Notes under the pieces: generated by a model | Seen by the model: the letters and a program-made list of their open reading frames with translations, nothing else | What the model was told of the DNA's origin: nothing | Database searches by the model: none | Shown: positions 10,624-22,267 of the stretch, piece by piece | How positions within the stretch are numbered: the first letter of the stretch is position 1 | Layout of the letters: every line of letters starts with the position of its first letter | DNA from: Tetracentron sinense | Lineage: Eukaryota; Streptophyta; Magnoliopsida; Trochodendrales; Trochodendraceae | DNA: 64,000 nt | Reading direction: 5' to 3' | NCBI GenBank assembly: GCA_015143295.1 | Contig: CM026557.1 | Location: 26,259,760 to 26,323,759, forward strand | Position numbers and translations under genes: made by a program

Positions 10624-12865
10624 GAGTAATCCTACAGGTCTTTGATGTTCAGCCTTCACTTATTGGCAAACCAAACATTTGGACACATATGTTGCCAAAT
10701 CTCTCTTCATGTTTCTCCATCAAAATTACTTCTTTAAGTTCTGGTACATTTTGGTGCTTCCAAGATGAACAGTATACCTTGACTTGTGTGCCTCATCCAA
10801 GATTTCTCTACTTAGTTCCTCATTATCAGGAAAACATATTCTTCTATTGAAGAAAAGTGCACCATCTCCATTCATCCTAAAGTCCCTGTTGCCCTTACCA
10901 ATCATCATGTTGAAGTATTCTCATAGTTCTTTATCTTTGCCCTGAAGATCCTTGATTTTATCCAACAACATTGGCCTAACTGTGATGTTAGCTATTAAGG
11001 CTCTTGATGTGTCAATACTGATATTTACTTCAATGTTGGACAAGTCCTCCAACAATCTCCATTCATGGACCATCATGTGAGCTAACAGTCCTGAAGGTTT
11101 TTGCTAAGTGCATCAGCCACTACATTGGCTTTTCCAGGATGGTACAAGATAGAACAATCATAATGCCTGAGAAATTCTACCCAACGGCGTTGTCTCAAGT
11201 TTAACTCCTTCTAAGAGAAAAGATACTTCAAACTCTTATGGTCGGTGAAGATCTCGAATTGTTCTCCATATAGATAGTGCCTCCATATCTTCAGAACAAA
11301 TACAACTGCTATAAACTCTAGATCATGAGTAGGATAGTTCTTTTCATGGTTCTTTAGTTGCCGGGAAGCATAGGTAATTACTTTCCCATGTTGCATAAGA
11401 ACACATCCTAACCCAATGTGTGAAGCATCGCTATACACAACATGACCTTCACTACCAGATGAAATTGTCAATACTGGTGCCGTAGTGAGGCACTTCTTCA
11501 ACTCTAGGAAATTTTGTTCACATTTGTCATCCCATATGAACTTGGCTTTCTTCCTAGTGAGGTAGGTGAGTGGTGCTGCCAGACTAGAAAATCCTTCCAC
11601 GAATCTTCTATAATAACCGATAAGGCCAAAAAACTTCTGATCTCAGTAACACTCTTGGGTCTACCCCAATCTACTACTGCTTCGATCTTTGCAGAGTCAA
11701 CTGAAATCACTTCTGTTGAAACTATATTGCCAAGAAATGACACTTTTTCTAACCAAAACTCACATTTGCTAAGTTTAGCATACAACTTATGCTCTCTCTT
11801 AGATACCTCAAGTTGTTTTGGAGGTGTCTCTCATGATCCTTTTGAGTTGGTGAGTAAATCAAGATATCATTCACGAATACTACCACATAATTATTCAGGG
11901 CTGGTCTGAATATCCGGTTCATCAAATCCATAAAAGTTGTTGGGGCATTTGTCAAACCAAATGACATGAACAGAAAATCATGATGTCCATATCGAGTTCG
12001 GAAAGCAGTTTTAGGGATATCTTTCTCCTTGATCTTCAACTGATGGTAGCCTGATCGAAGATCAATCTTTGAGAAGTACTTGGCTCCTTGCAACTGATCG
12101 AATAAGTCATCTATCAGTGGCAATTGATACTTATTATTGATTGTGACCTTATTTAGTTGTCTATAGTCGATGCACATCCTCATCAAACCATCTTTCTTCT
12201 TCACAAAGAGTAGTGGAGCTCCCCATGGTGACATACTAGGTCTAAAGAAACCTTTTCTGAAAAATCCTGAATTTGATCTTTCAACTCTTTTAATTCTGCT
12301 AGAGCCATCCTATAAGGGGCTTTTGAAATCGGTGCAGTACCCAGAGCTAGATCAATTGTGAACTCTATCTCCCTATCTGGTGGCAAACCAGGCAAATTAT
12401 TGGGAAATACATCAATGAATTCGTTCACCACTAGAATGCTAGAAGAATCCTGATCTTCTAGATTTGAAGTGCTCAAAGTTGTGAATCTAGCAATATCCTT
12501 TTTCTTCAATTCTCAAAAATGGAAAGGTGGTCCATTAATTAGCCTGAAGTTGACAACTTTCTCGAAACAATCGATGTGCCTATGATGCGCTGAAAGCCAA
12601 TCCATGCCAAGAATAACATTGAAGTCTTGGAACTTGAGAATGATCAAGTCGGTTGATATCTCTTGTTTTCCAATCCGAATGATACAGAACCGATACACTC
12701 TATCTGTGATGAATGAACTGCCTGTAGGTGTGGCAATAGATAGTGCACGCTCTAGTGGACTTAGTTCCATAGGAAATTCTTGGACAAACCCCAGTGTAAC
12801 AAACGAGTGAGTGGATCCAGTGTCGAATAAGACTCTTGCTAGATAGTCATTAATCAATAGTGTGC
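10624..12865 (-). pseudogene. Decayed gypsy pol (PR-RT-RNaseH-IN fragment)
   Basis: Read from 12865 downward. The aspartic protease has D-T-G-S-T-H-S (about 12830-12800). Then come RT (about 12440-11700), RNase H (11600-11211, with Y-S-D-A-S-H and F-T-D-H-K-S) and the integrase zinc-binding start (10908-10726), which is cut at 10624 by the S2 LTR. TGA at 12510-12512 interrupts the frame. There are frame changes near 12250, 11780 and 11600, and a stop at 11208-11210. The RT catalytic box reads F-V-N-D instead of F-I-D-D, with GAT changed to AAT at 11871-11869. Close relative of G1 pol, but dead. The gag gene is missing: only about 230 bp lie between the protease and the PBS. Confidence 0.85.
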
Positions 12866-13096
12866 CTGATGTTCATAAATAACTATGTTATAGTTTGCGT
12901 GCCAAAGTTAGTAAATCACAATATAACTTATATATATATAGTAGCATGTTATCCAAAACATCACTCAAAACATCATAATCAATACATAAAGCTAACACTC
13001 AATGCTAAGCCCAGATAAATCTAGAGTATTATTCTTGATGTTTCTTTTTTAAGGTTTTATTCTTAATGTTTCATCCCTAGGGATCTAATGCCTTAT
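12866..13096 (-). other. Intron remnant and gag-deletion scar
   Basis: On the minus strand, ...gaacatcAG ends at 12866 and joins GC-ACA-CTA in pol phase 1, exactly like the G1 intron acceptor. The preceding AT-rich sequence (up to about 12970) shares a catgctac...tattgtg stretch with the G1 intron. The donor and the whole gag gene are gone. Confidence 0.5.
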
Positions 13097-13108
13097 GCTT
13101 TGATACCA
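13097..13108 (-). other. Primer binding site (tRNA-iMet type)
   Basis: The minus strand reads TGGTATCAAAGC, one mismatch from the tRNA-iMet 3'-end complement TGGTATCAGAGC. It lies 4 nt from the LTR end, the same spacing as in G1. Confidence 0.8.
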
Positions 13109-13725
13109 ACTCTATAACTCCCCAAAATCCCATGTTGGCCCGAATAGGAGTTTGGACCCGTGACACTGCATTCTATATCGTTATCTGTATAACATGTAAG
13201 GCAAACTAACTATGAGTTTTAAATTTTTTTCCATATCAAATAAAACTCCTATCTAATAATATAAATCAACTGTCGACCAACTAACAAAATAATAATCCAA
13301 TCATCCATATAATCTCAAATATTGAATTTAAAACCTAAGCAACATCTTTAACTTTGTCTTATTACATTCCTTTCAACTGAAATAAAATAATTAACTAAAA
13401 GCTCAATAATATGGATAGTAGTCTAGATTGATCTCTTCCTTGAGATAATTACATTCCTGCTCTTCCTGGTACTCCTCTTCTATCCATAGTCCCGGATCAC
13501 AAGTATCAAACCCTCTTGAAACTACCGACATAAAAAGTACGACTGAGCAAATGAAAGTTCAGTGCACACAAAGTCTAGCTAACAATTTATAATCATAGTC
13601 ATGTTTTATCATAAATAAACATATCTTACAGTTCATGTACAGAAACATGTAAACATGTAAGACTCGTGACTTGTGTAGACATGTAAGACTTGTGCATGAT
13701 CGTGAAAGTTCATAAAAGCATATGT

Positions 13726-16700
13726 TGTAAGCACCCAATTTTTACACTCCTCTTTAACCATGGTTAAGTAATCAAACCCTAGGTCAACCCTAGTTTAACC
13801 TTAGATTAAAACCTAAGTCAAACCTTAGTCAATCCTAGTTTAACCCTAGGTTAAAACCTAGGTCAACCCTAATCAAACCCTAGGTTAACCGTAGGTCAAC
13901 ACTAGGTCAAACCCTAGTCAAACCTATTGCCCAAGGTTAGAACCCGAGAGGTGGGGTGAATAGGGTTTATGACAATTTAAAATTGTTTCTACTTCCCTAA
14001 GCAAAATTTCAACTAAAACAAATTAAAGGGAATATAAATTTATGCAATTCTACTTAATTAATTCAAATAAGAATATAAAGAGAAGAGTTAGAGAGAATGC
14101 AAAAATTTAACACACAATGTTGTTCACGAGGTTCGGCAACCTGCCTATGTCCCTACCTCAAGCTATACTCGCTAGAGAATTCACCACGATTTATTCCCTA
14201 TCGCTGATCTTCTTTTGGGTGAAGATCAAACCTTGTTAGAGAACGATCCTCTCTATACTTAATCAACTTTCCAGGTAGTGACCAGACCTTTCCAAACTCT
14301 TTTCGGGTAGAGATCAAACCTTACAAAGCTTCTGGCTTCGCGGACAAAAGTCCCTTAGACATCTTGATTTCACAACCTCTTTGACAAGAGAAGATTAGAA
14401 CTCAGAAAATGCTCCTTACATGAGCTGATAAATGGCTTTAACACTCTCTAGAAATCTCCTAAAAATTGGAGTTGAAAAGCTCAAGAACTTAGATTTGGGG
14501 ATTCTTGGTTAACTCTATTGATTTGGAAATCTAAGCTTGGAGTGAATGATTTTAATGATTGGAAGTATTGGAGTCATTTATTTCATTCATAAATCAATCC
14601 TATTTATAGCCCTTGCAAAGATATAGCCGTTGGAGGCATCTTTGGAACTCAAAGAGCCGTTAAAAACTAGCCGTTGGGCGTTTCTCGCAAGCACTCATAG
14701 ATGATCATTTCCCAGTCGTTACCAAGTCAGATGATAAAAACAAAATAGTAGCTTCTGCTACTTCACTCGTTGGCGAGTGTGACGAGTGTGAGTTACTCAA
14801 ATCCACTCATCGACGAATGCTCTGATTTTTCTCAGAAAACTCATATTTGCTTAAGCAATATGATGTGTATGATTTCCATAGTCTATTCCTTTATCTTTAA
14901 CAAGATATTTATCATGTTTTAGGTCATTAGATTGATATTCAATTAAGTTTTAAGACACCTATGGTCAATCTAAGTAATTGAGCAATTCAACCGATTAAAC
15001 TTTTAGGGATTTCTTACATAAGTTCTAGACTCTTAAATAAAACAATTAAACCTTCTTGAGTCTTCATTCTTTTAGTCTTGATCTTAAGTAGATTTGATTT
15101 CTTCTTTGTCTTCATGATCCGATCTTCAATCTTCTTTGATGATCCGACTTGGACTTTGGGATTTATTATGATCTTTAATATCTTCAATGTGATTCAATGG
15201 CATGACTTTGACTTTAGTTCAATCTTCTTCATTGATGGAGTCTCTTTCATGCTTTTTCATTGAATGACTTGCTAATGCTCTTGATAGGCTATTTTTCAAT
15301 ATAAACTCAAGAGAGACATTAGTAACATAAATCACATTCTATTATTATGTTATCATCAAAATCAATATGGAAACCTAAGGTGAAAAGCTATAGGCTAACA
15401 AAATCCTAGGTCTAGTATATCCCTAGGTCAAACCCTATAAAACCCTAGGTCAAACCTTAGTCAACCCTAGCTAGCCCTAGTCCAACCCCAACCCTAAAAA
15501 CTTAAGACATGGGCCCAGGGCCCATGTGTGACCAATCCAAGGCCCCTAGGGACAAAACCAGTAGCCCCAAGCCTTAGGCCCAAACATGGGCCCAAAACCC
15601 TAGCCAAGCCCTAGGAGGGGGCCCAGACCTAAAATTCAAATATTTCAGGAATGTCGATAGTCTATCTTACGATATTTCATTTTTGGAAAAAAAAAGTACT
15701 GTGTGCAAGGCCATTTAATACTGGGCCAGACCCATTTTTGGAATTAACCAGGAATGGCAGTAGAAATTATATTGCCATTAATCTTCTATGCCTTGTAGGG
15801 AATGGCGGTATTGAAATTACTGCCATTCCTTGAGTTTGTATTTTACGCAAACTCGGCACCCCTTAGCCACCAGGCACACCTCCAACAGCTCCCCCACACC
15901 TCTGAGACTTCACCCACCTCCCTCCTAATCCCCTTTAGGTCCCAAAACTCCCCTCCTATAAAATCAAATTCTCCTCACGCCTTCTTCCCCACTGAAAAAT
16001 CCCCAGTCAAAAAAAATTCAAAAATCCCAAAAAAAAATCCCAAAAATTTTGAAGAAAGCTTGAGGAATCCCCTAAGATCCGAATACCTCTCTGCCAGTCC
16101 CCTAATTCGTAAGGTTTGTGTTCAGGTCTGGAGAACTAGCCTAGGTTGTTCTCCCCTAGTATGACCACTCTCCCTTGACAGTTGAAGAATCCAAGGGTAG
16201 AATCATCCCCCCTTCTCACCCTCTCTTCTTCTCTCATTGTAAACCACCCTTGGTCCTCTTGGAGAGATATGTTATAGCCTCCACATAAGTAGTGGGGGAT
16301 CCCTTTATCTTCCCCCATAAACAAAGAGATTCCCAATGAAATATTAACGCTTGTAAGAACACACCAAACACAGGTATTTGTGATTATTCAAGCCTTCCCA
16401 AGACCTCTGGGGGATCTCTAGAACATGAGGGATCTCCTAGATGCACTATGGTGCAATGCCAGGAGAAAAAAAAAAGAATCTAGAGAAGTCCAGCATGGCA
16501 GTAAACTCAGTACCACCATTTTGGATATTTCCCATGGTAGTGGCTAATGGCCTCTCTTTGCTTGAGCCCTGGTCCATACCAGGGCCTAGAACATGCTTTT
16601 ACGTTCCTTCCTGATCTTCCTTGTTGTTCCAGACTATAGAGACCACCTTCACCATGGTTAAAAATGCAAAAAATGTGAAAAATTCAGAATGTTGGTATTG

Positions 16701-17739
16701 TGTTTACCGACATTCTGAGATTTTTCCTGAAATCAATATTAGGCCACTATGGGCCCAATCCAGAGCAGGCCCAAGGCCTGGGTCAAGCCCCTAATCTTCT
16801 CTAAGGGTCCCTTGACCCTTGGAGAACCTCCCTTGACTTTCACCATGGCTGCAAAGCCACTATTTTGGAAAATACTGACAAGGACGGTAGTTATTCTACC
16901 GCCAATTCCATTTTACAAAGAAATGGAATTGGTGGTGATTGTTCTACCGCCAATCCCATAGTTTTCATAAAACAGTGGTCTTGCAGGCCCCAGACCTGGT
17001 AGGAGGCCAATCTAGGCCCTACCAAGCCATCTGGGCCCACCTCAGACTCAACTAGGCCCGTAACCAGGGTTAATTCAAACCTAGTTAAATTTTAACCATT
17101 ACCCTAACTTGGGAAAAACTCTTAAAAATCCTGAAAAAAATCTGAAAAATGCAAAGATTCCTAAAAAAATCTGATTTGGGCCATTTCTAAACATGGTTAA
17201 CAGTTGAACCATGGTTAAACCCTCCCCAACCACGGTTAACCGACCTAACTACGATTAAACTTAAGCCCTAGGCTCTGAGTTCAACCTTTGGCCTCCGGGC
17301 CCAAACCCTAGTCTTCGGGCTCAACCTTAGGCTCCTGGGCCCAAACCTTAGGCTCTGGGCTTAACCTTTAACCTTCAAGCCAAACCCTAGCCTCTAGGCC
17401 CAAGTCTTTAGCCTCCGGGCCCAAATCCTAAACCATTTCCATGCACTTAACCACCCTGGTCAATCAAACCTTAGTCCCCGGACTAAGCCCTAGCCATCCC
17501 AGTATACACACATACTTCCCCTGGCCTTAGCACGGGCCTATGTGCCAGAACTAGGCTCGGTCTGATCTCACTTCGGTGAGTACATGGGCAACCCAACCCG
17601 GGTTCGGCCCTAGTTAGGATTTTTCACTTTCTTTAGTTAGTATACTCTAAACACTTAGACATTTAATTAAATTTAACTTTAACTTAGCTTAACCCTAGGG
17701 AGTTGGCATAATTTACATGAAAGTCATAAAAGAGTAGTT
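13726..17739 (+). repeat. Tat-like gypsy LTR T1, with nested solo LTR
   Basis: Begins TGTAAGCACCCAATTTTTAC, as does the reverse-oriented LTR ending at 45518, and similar to the LTR at 54769. It contains runs of degenerate aaccctaggtcaa near its start, a TATAAAAT box at 15957, and dispersed gaatggcggta...taccgccattc hairpins (for example 15798-15830, 16686-16716, 16920-16953). The right boundary is uncertain: TATGT at 13721-13725 recurs at 17740-17744, but no CA end is visible. Assignment to the Tat lineage is by overall LTR look, not by protein. Confidence 0.5.
13925..15400 (-). repeat. Sirevirus-type solo LTR S3, 1476 bp
   Basis: On the minus strand it starts TGTTAGCCTATAGC at 15400 and ends CCTTGGGCAATA at 13925 (terminal TG/CA partly decayed). 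Flanks AAACC (13920-13924) and AAATC (15401-15405) form a near-perfect TSD. A TATA box (GCTATAAATA) is at 14610-14601, with cgttggcgag/tcgacgaatg palindromes just upstream in transcript order (14815-14765). Length and layout match S1. Confidence 0.8.
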
Positions 17740-17813
17740 TATGTACATTGAATATAATCACAGTTAGCATCATAGAATTTCATATATAATCATCATTCAA
17801 CCATAGTCTCTCC

Positions 17814-18461
17814 CTAAGTAACCAGAGCGCAGAGTGGGAGCGAGAGCGGGAGCAGGAGCACGAGAGTGTCAAATTTCAATTTAGGATAAGGTCGAGAGAG
17901 CCTCCGAAGCGCCATATATAGAAATAATATTTTTTTTTAAAAATAAATGTTATATTATTATATTATTATTAAATTCTAACTACAATTGAAATTAAAAGAA
18001 CCAATTACGATTGAACTTAAGAGAAGTTCAATCGCAATTATAAAGATTAAATAAATTCTAACCACAAATTGAAGTTAAAATCGACCAATTGCGATTGAAC
18101 TAAGGGAAGTTCAATTGCAATTGACTTGAAAAGATAGCCTGTCGCTTTGCGGCTTTGCCTACTCTAAAAACAATAAACTAATAAAGAAATTAAAAAAGTG
18201 AAACAGGTGAAAAGACATGACAGCAGTGAGTAGACAGCCTACTCTTCACTCAATTATTACTCTACTGACACAAGGACTGAGTTCTTAATTAAAAAAAACA
18301 GACGATTTGACTTATTGAAATTGAAACCGGCGGTTTATAAGTTGAAATCAACGGTTTGTCAAATCCGAAACCGCGCTCTCCACATGGATCCGCTCTCAAA
18401 CCGTGAGAGTGAGGTTTGAGAGCGGGATCGGGTAGGGTGGAAGATGGTTTGGGTTACTAAG
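17814..18461. mobile_element. Non-autonomous hAT-like DNA element, 648 bp
   Basis: Terminal inverted repeats CTAAGTAACC (17814-17823) and CTTAGTAACC (complement of 18452-18461) differ at one base. A perfect 8-bp target duplication, GTCTCTCC, lies at 17806-17813 and 18462-18469. Subterminal gagcgggag-type repeats occur on both sides. Inside are two copies of an attgcgattgaactta-like block (about 18003 and 18082). No transposase ORF. An 8-bp TSD is the hAT rule; the TIR sequence alone would not identify the superfamily. Confidence 0.75.
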
Positions 18462-19435
18462 GTCTCTCCCTTATGATCTCATTCATGTGCAAACCCTAAA
18501 AATCATCTCCTTCATTGAGATCAATAAATATGTGCATGAGAGTTCCTAAACAATCAGAATATCATGCCCAAACCTCAATATAATCTCTAATCCATCATCA
18601 CAACATCAATAGCATATCAAATCCCATATAACTTATTCCATTCATGATCATTAATACAAAATTCTCTTGAAATTATACAAAACCTACATCAACATAACTT
18701 AAAAGCATGAAATCGTCAATCCTAGATCTTAAAATCATAATAGCATACATATTATTAGGTTAAAACAGTGTGTGGTACCTTTTTTAATCGTTTCCTTACG
18801 ATCCCTCGCTTGAGAAGGGCCTTGGATGAGATCTCCAAGCTCTCCCTTCTTCTCTAATGAGAATTTCTTGAGAAACCCTAAGCTTTTCTTTTATTTTTCT
18901 CTCTAATAAGTTTTAGAATGATAGAATACCTAAACCCCACGAGTTAAGGTCCTTATATAGGCAATAACAGTATTGGAAAGTGTTTAGAACTGCTAAAAAT
19001 ACTATTCACATGGTACTATTCATGCGGTTACTATCCACCCTATTTATAGTTTTGTTACTAAACTTTAAATAGTTCTATAGATCTCAATTCTTATCGGATT
19101 AACCTGAAATTTGAACCATATCTATTTTAGGTCATATAGAATCGACCCTAAAAATTTCATAAATTTGGAGGACGGAAGATGAACAAAATACCCCTTATAT
19201 GATAGAGGTAATTTCACATATTTTAACCATTTTCTTTCCTTTAAATCTTAACAATTGATCATGCAATACATATAACTTTAGTTAAAACTTTACATAGACA
19301 TATTTAGACATAGTTAATCATTAATTAAATATTCTTGGGCATCAATTAACATTAATTGAAATATTTTATAAAAAATTTACATATTTTCAATCTATGTGCA
19401 CTAGTTTCAAGAGAAATAAATTTTGGGTCTCTACA

Positions 19436-22267
19436 CCGGGGCACAAATATCAATTCTAGAACCTGCCTACAACAAAGTTATCAGTTGAGTAACAAAGTCA
19501 CTCCGCGTATATAACAACCATAGTAAACAATATCATAACATTAACATGCATACATTTGACATTACATAAATCAGAGTGCGGAAAACATGTGGGTACATTA
19601 TGTCACTTGTTTTTTATTTTCTTTCTTACTTTCTTGTTTTGTAAAAACACATCAACATTCATCGTATTGAAACATACATTCTTTTCAATTCTTACTTTGT
19701 GTTTACTTGTGCTTACTTTTCTTACTTTTCCGTGAGTGATAATGACTTATGTTCTTTAACTTACATCCATTGTGTACTAACTTAAAATATCACTTTACCT
19801 ATTATGGAAAGGGGTTAATATACTTTACTTACCGAGGTACCACTCTTTGTACATTATCCAACACGGACGACTTACTTAGCACATTATCCGGTGCGATAGC
19901 TTACTTTGGCATCATTATCGCCATTTTGATGGTAGTCGGTTCGTGCAAAACTCATCATACATTAATGCTTCCGTGTATCTTTTCTTACTTACTTTATTAC
20001 TTTTCTTTTGTCTTACTTGTGTTCTTAACAGTGTCCTTAATTTTCTCTTTATGCATGTGTGTGTTTTGCAGTAGTGAGTGCATGGTGATACACCCTCGGC
20101 CAAATTATACCCAGGACTAATAGTCAAGGGCCATAGAAAATTTAATCATAGCATCTCATTCTACTATCATAACTGACCTAGGCAAGCAAGACCCTCATTA
20201 GGGCTCTTTTACCTAAGGATATATTTTTTTTAAAATTAAAGCTAGTCAGAAGGAGAGGGGGGTTTGGCGAACCCCTACATGTTTTTATTAAAAATAGAAA
20301 AATGGGGGGGACATATACCTTACCCCTACAACTGACCAACACAAAGAAGGGGGGGACATAAAACCTTACCCCTACTCGACGACCAAACAAAAAAGGGAGG
20401 ACAACCCCTCCCACTGCAAACAAATACAAAGCATTAGGGGGGGGGGGGGGGACAAAAACCAAAACCCCAACCAAAAAAAAGGAACCCAACTTACAATCAA
20501 ATATTAAATAAAGATGTTCTATCTGCGCACATCATGCCTTTAATAATAGGCTCCGGACAATCACTGCTTAAATTGATAATTTTACTGTCCTAATTTTTGC
20601 AGGCTTCTTTGGATAGGAAATCAGCAATCTGGTTATTTTCACAGTAAGTATGCTGAAAAACCAAATTGCAATCAAACTTTAAACTAATAATTTCCTTCCA
20701 CCAGTACCAAGTTTTCCATGGGGGGATCTAAAATACCATTTACTACATCGATAATAACTTTAGAATCACTTTCCACAATGATGTTAGATAGCCCCAACTT
20801 TTTACACAGCAAACAACCATCCCAAATTGCCCTAATTTCAGCAATAGTGTTAGATTCCATTGCATAGAACTCGTAGTAGGCTATAATCATCCTCCTGCTT
20901 GAATCCTGAATAATACCACCCCCTCCACTGACACCCGAATCATAGTTAGCTGCTCCATTTGTATTTAATTTAAACCAGCCCGGTGACGGACTAATCCATT
21001 TAGTAAGAATGGGCCTTGTAGTCTTAGGAGTGATCGAGCGAATTTCAAAATAAGTGCATAAATCAGCCTCAGTTGAATTTATACTCTTTGTAAATTTCCA
21101 GACTTTAGCAGCTCCTTTCACACTTTCATTTATTCTTCTCAAGATATCCTTGCATAATAATACACATATAATAATGTGAAATAAACACAACATGACATTT
21201 ATGGTTCTAACAATTTAAACATGCTTTATTCCCAATTTATTTTTTAGTATGCATAATTCACAATGTATCCAATATCAACAAATACCTTTTTAATCAAGAT
21301 CAAAATCACAAACACATCATATAATTTATCAATTATATTTTTCATAGAATGTGCCCAAAAATCAGACTAACATATAGCCCTATTTCACAAGAGCCTACGT
21401 CCACATTCAAACATTCCATGCATTCAATTCAAATTTTAGAAATCCATCCCCTTCCTCCACATACATTCACATACCTCCATAAGAATTCCTAATCCCCTTG
21501 TTCAAGTATAATTATAATATCCACATGGTTATTCACATCCTACTGAGATTATTTACATCTTTTTTAGGTTATTCACATCTTTCTTTAAACATTATTAAAG
21601 CAATACATAAGGGATGATAGAAATTTATAGATCTCTTTTATATTCAATTTTATACTTAGACCCATCCTTTTAAATCTTCCTTTAGATTAATATTCATGAA
21701 ATTGAGACCTAGTGATTATTATTTATCTCTCTTGATCGCTTCCCTATGATCTTACGCTTGCAAATGAGGCTCAATCTGGATCTTCAAGTCCCTTTCCTAC
21801 TTCTCTGATTGAATCCTTGAATATTCTCGGTTTCTCCTTTTGAATCTCTTAGAAAACTCTCTTTTCTCTCTCTTTAGTTTAGGAGGCTCTTGGAACTCTA
21901 AACTCACGAAACAGAGGCTATATATTGAGTTTGGAACCTTAAAGAGGTTAAAAAGTCAAAAATCTGTGTTTTCTAGAAAATCACCGTTTTCACCAATTGA
22001 TCGGCCATAGAGTGCCGATCGATCAACGCTGGTGGTGCCGATTGATCAGCGCTACTTTTTTTTTTTAAAGTCTTGCTACTTTTTTGTTAGCTTCGATTTC
22101 ATGCAATTAGATCATCAAAATGGGCTAAAATGAGAAAATAATTGAGTTTTTACTTCTAGAAATCTCAAATTAATTTTCATAGGAATACATGCAATAAAAT
22201 CAATCACACTTTCTAGGAAATTCATAAAATAGCACGAATGTTGAGGAAATAAATTCGAGTCTCTACA
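19436..22267 (-). repeat. Gypsy LTR Y, truncated, with LINE inside
   Basis: The right end TGTAGAGACTCGAATTT (minus strand, 22267) matches LTR X. The left part starts mid-LTR at 19436, where LTR X has inserted. Landmarks are tcagagtgcgga near 19572, a TATA-like box near 21935, and gatcgatc/attgatcagc palindromes at 21995-22060. LINE sequence interrupts it at about 20223-21150. LTR Y itself sits in the 5' LTR of copia C, which resumes at 22268. Confidence 0.6.
20223..21150 (-). pseudogene. LINE 3' fragment (RNase H domain and 3' UTR)
   Basis: The minus-strand frame from about 21130 to 20700 encodes the plant L1-type RNase H domain: W-I-S-P-S-P-G-W-F-K-L-N-T-N-G-A-A, a glycine run, S-N-T-I-A-E-I-R-A and V-E-S-D-S-K. 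The frame shifts at a C-run (minus strand, about 20720), after which the next frame continues to N-Q-I-A-D-F-L-S-K-E-A and a stop near 20597. The 3' UTR has repeated C-rich runs, including about 14 C (20438-20452), and ends in a short A-tail (T-run in plus strand near 20224-20231). It is 5' truncated, as is usual for LINEs. No clear target duplication was found. Confidence 0.7.

Larger units (their letters stand above)
13113..19435 (-). repeat. Gypsy 5' LTR X, split by two insertions
   Basis: This is the 5' LTR of the pol relic at 10624-12865. On the minus strand it starts TGTAGAGACCCAAAATTT at 19435 and ends ...GGGGAGTTATA at 13113, beside the PBS. The pieces are 13113-13725, about 17740-17813 and 18462-19435. 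It is interrupted by a Tat-like LTR and an hAT-like element. A TATA box (CTATATAAGG) is at 18960-18951. It shares landmarks with the LTR at 24472 (the gtgacactgcat and aaacctaagcaacatc stretches). Confidence 0.65.

Noticed and set aside
13740..13920. aaccctagg-rich stretch as interstitial telomere repeat
   Set aside because: Units vary in length and sequence (aaccctaggtcaa, aaccttagatt) and recur at the same place in other Tat-like LTRs (45350-45500, 54790-54980), so it is LTR sequence.
17801..17813. gtctctcc repeats as part of a longer LTR direct repeat
   Set aside because: Identity stops exactly at the inverted termini, so an 8-bp target duplication is the better reading.
20178..20489. 103-codon minus frame rich in V, P, L and F
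   Set aside because: Translation of the C/T-rich LINE 3' UTR with homopolymer runs; no domain.
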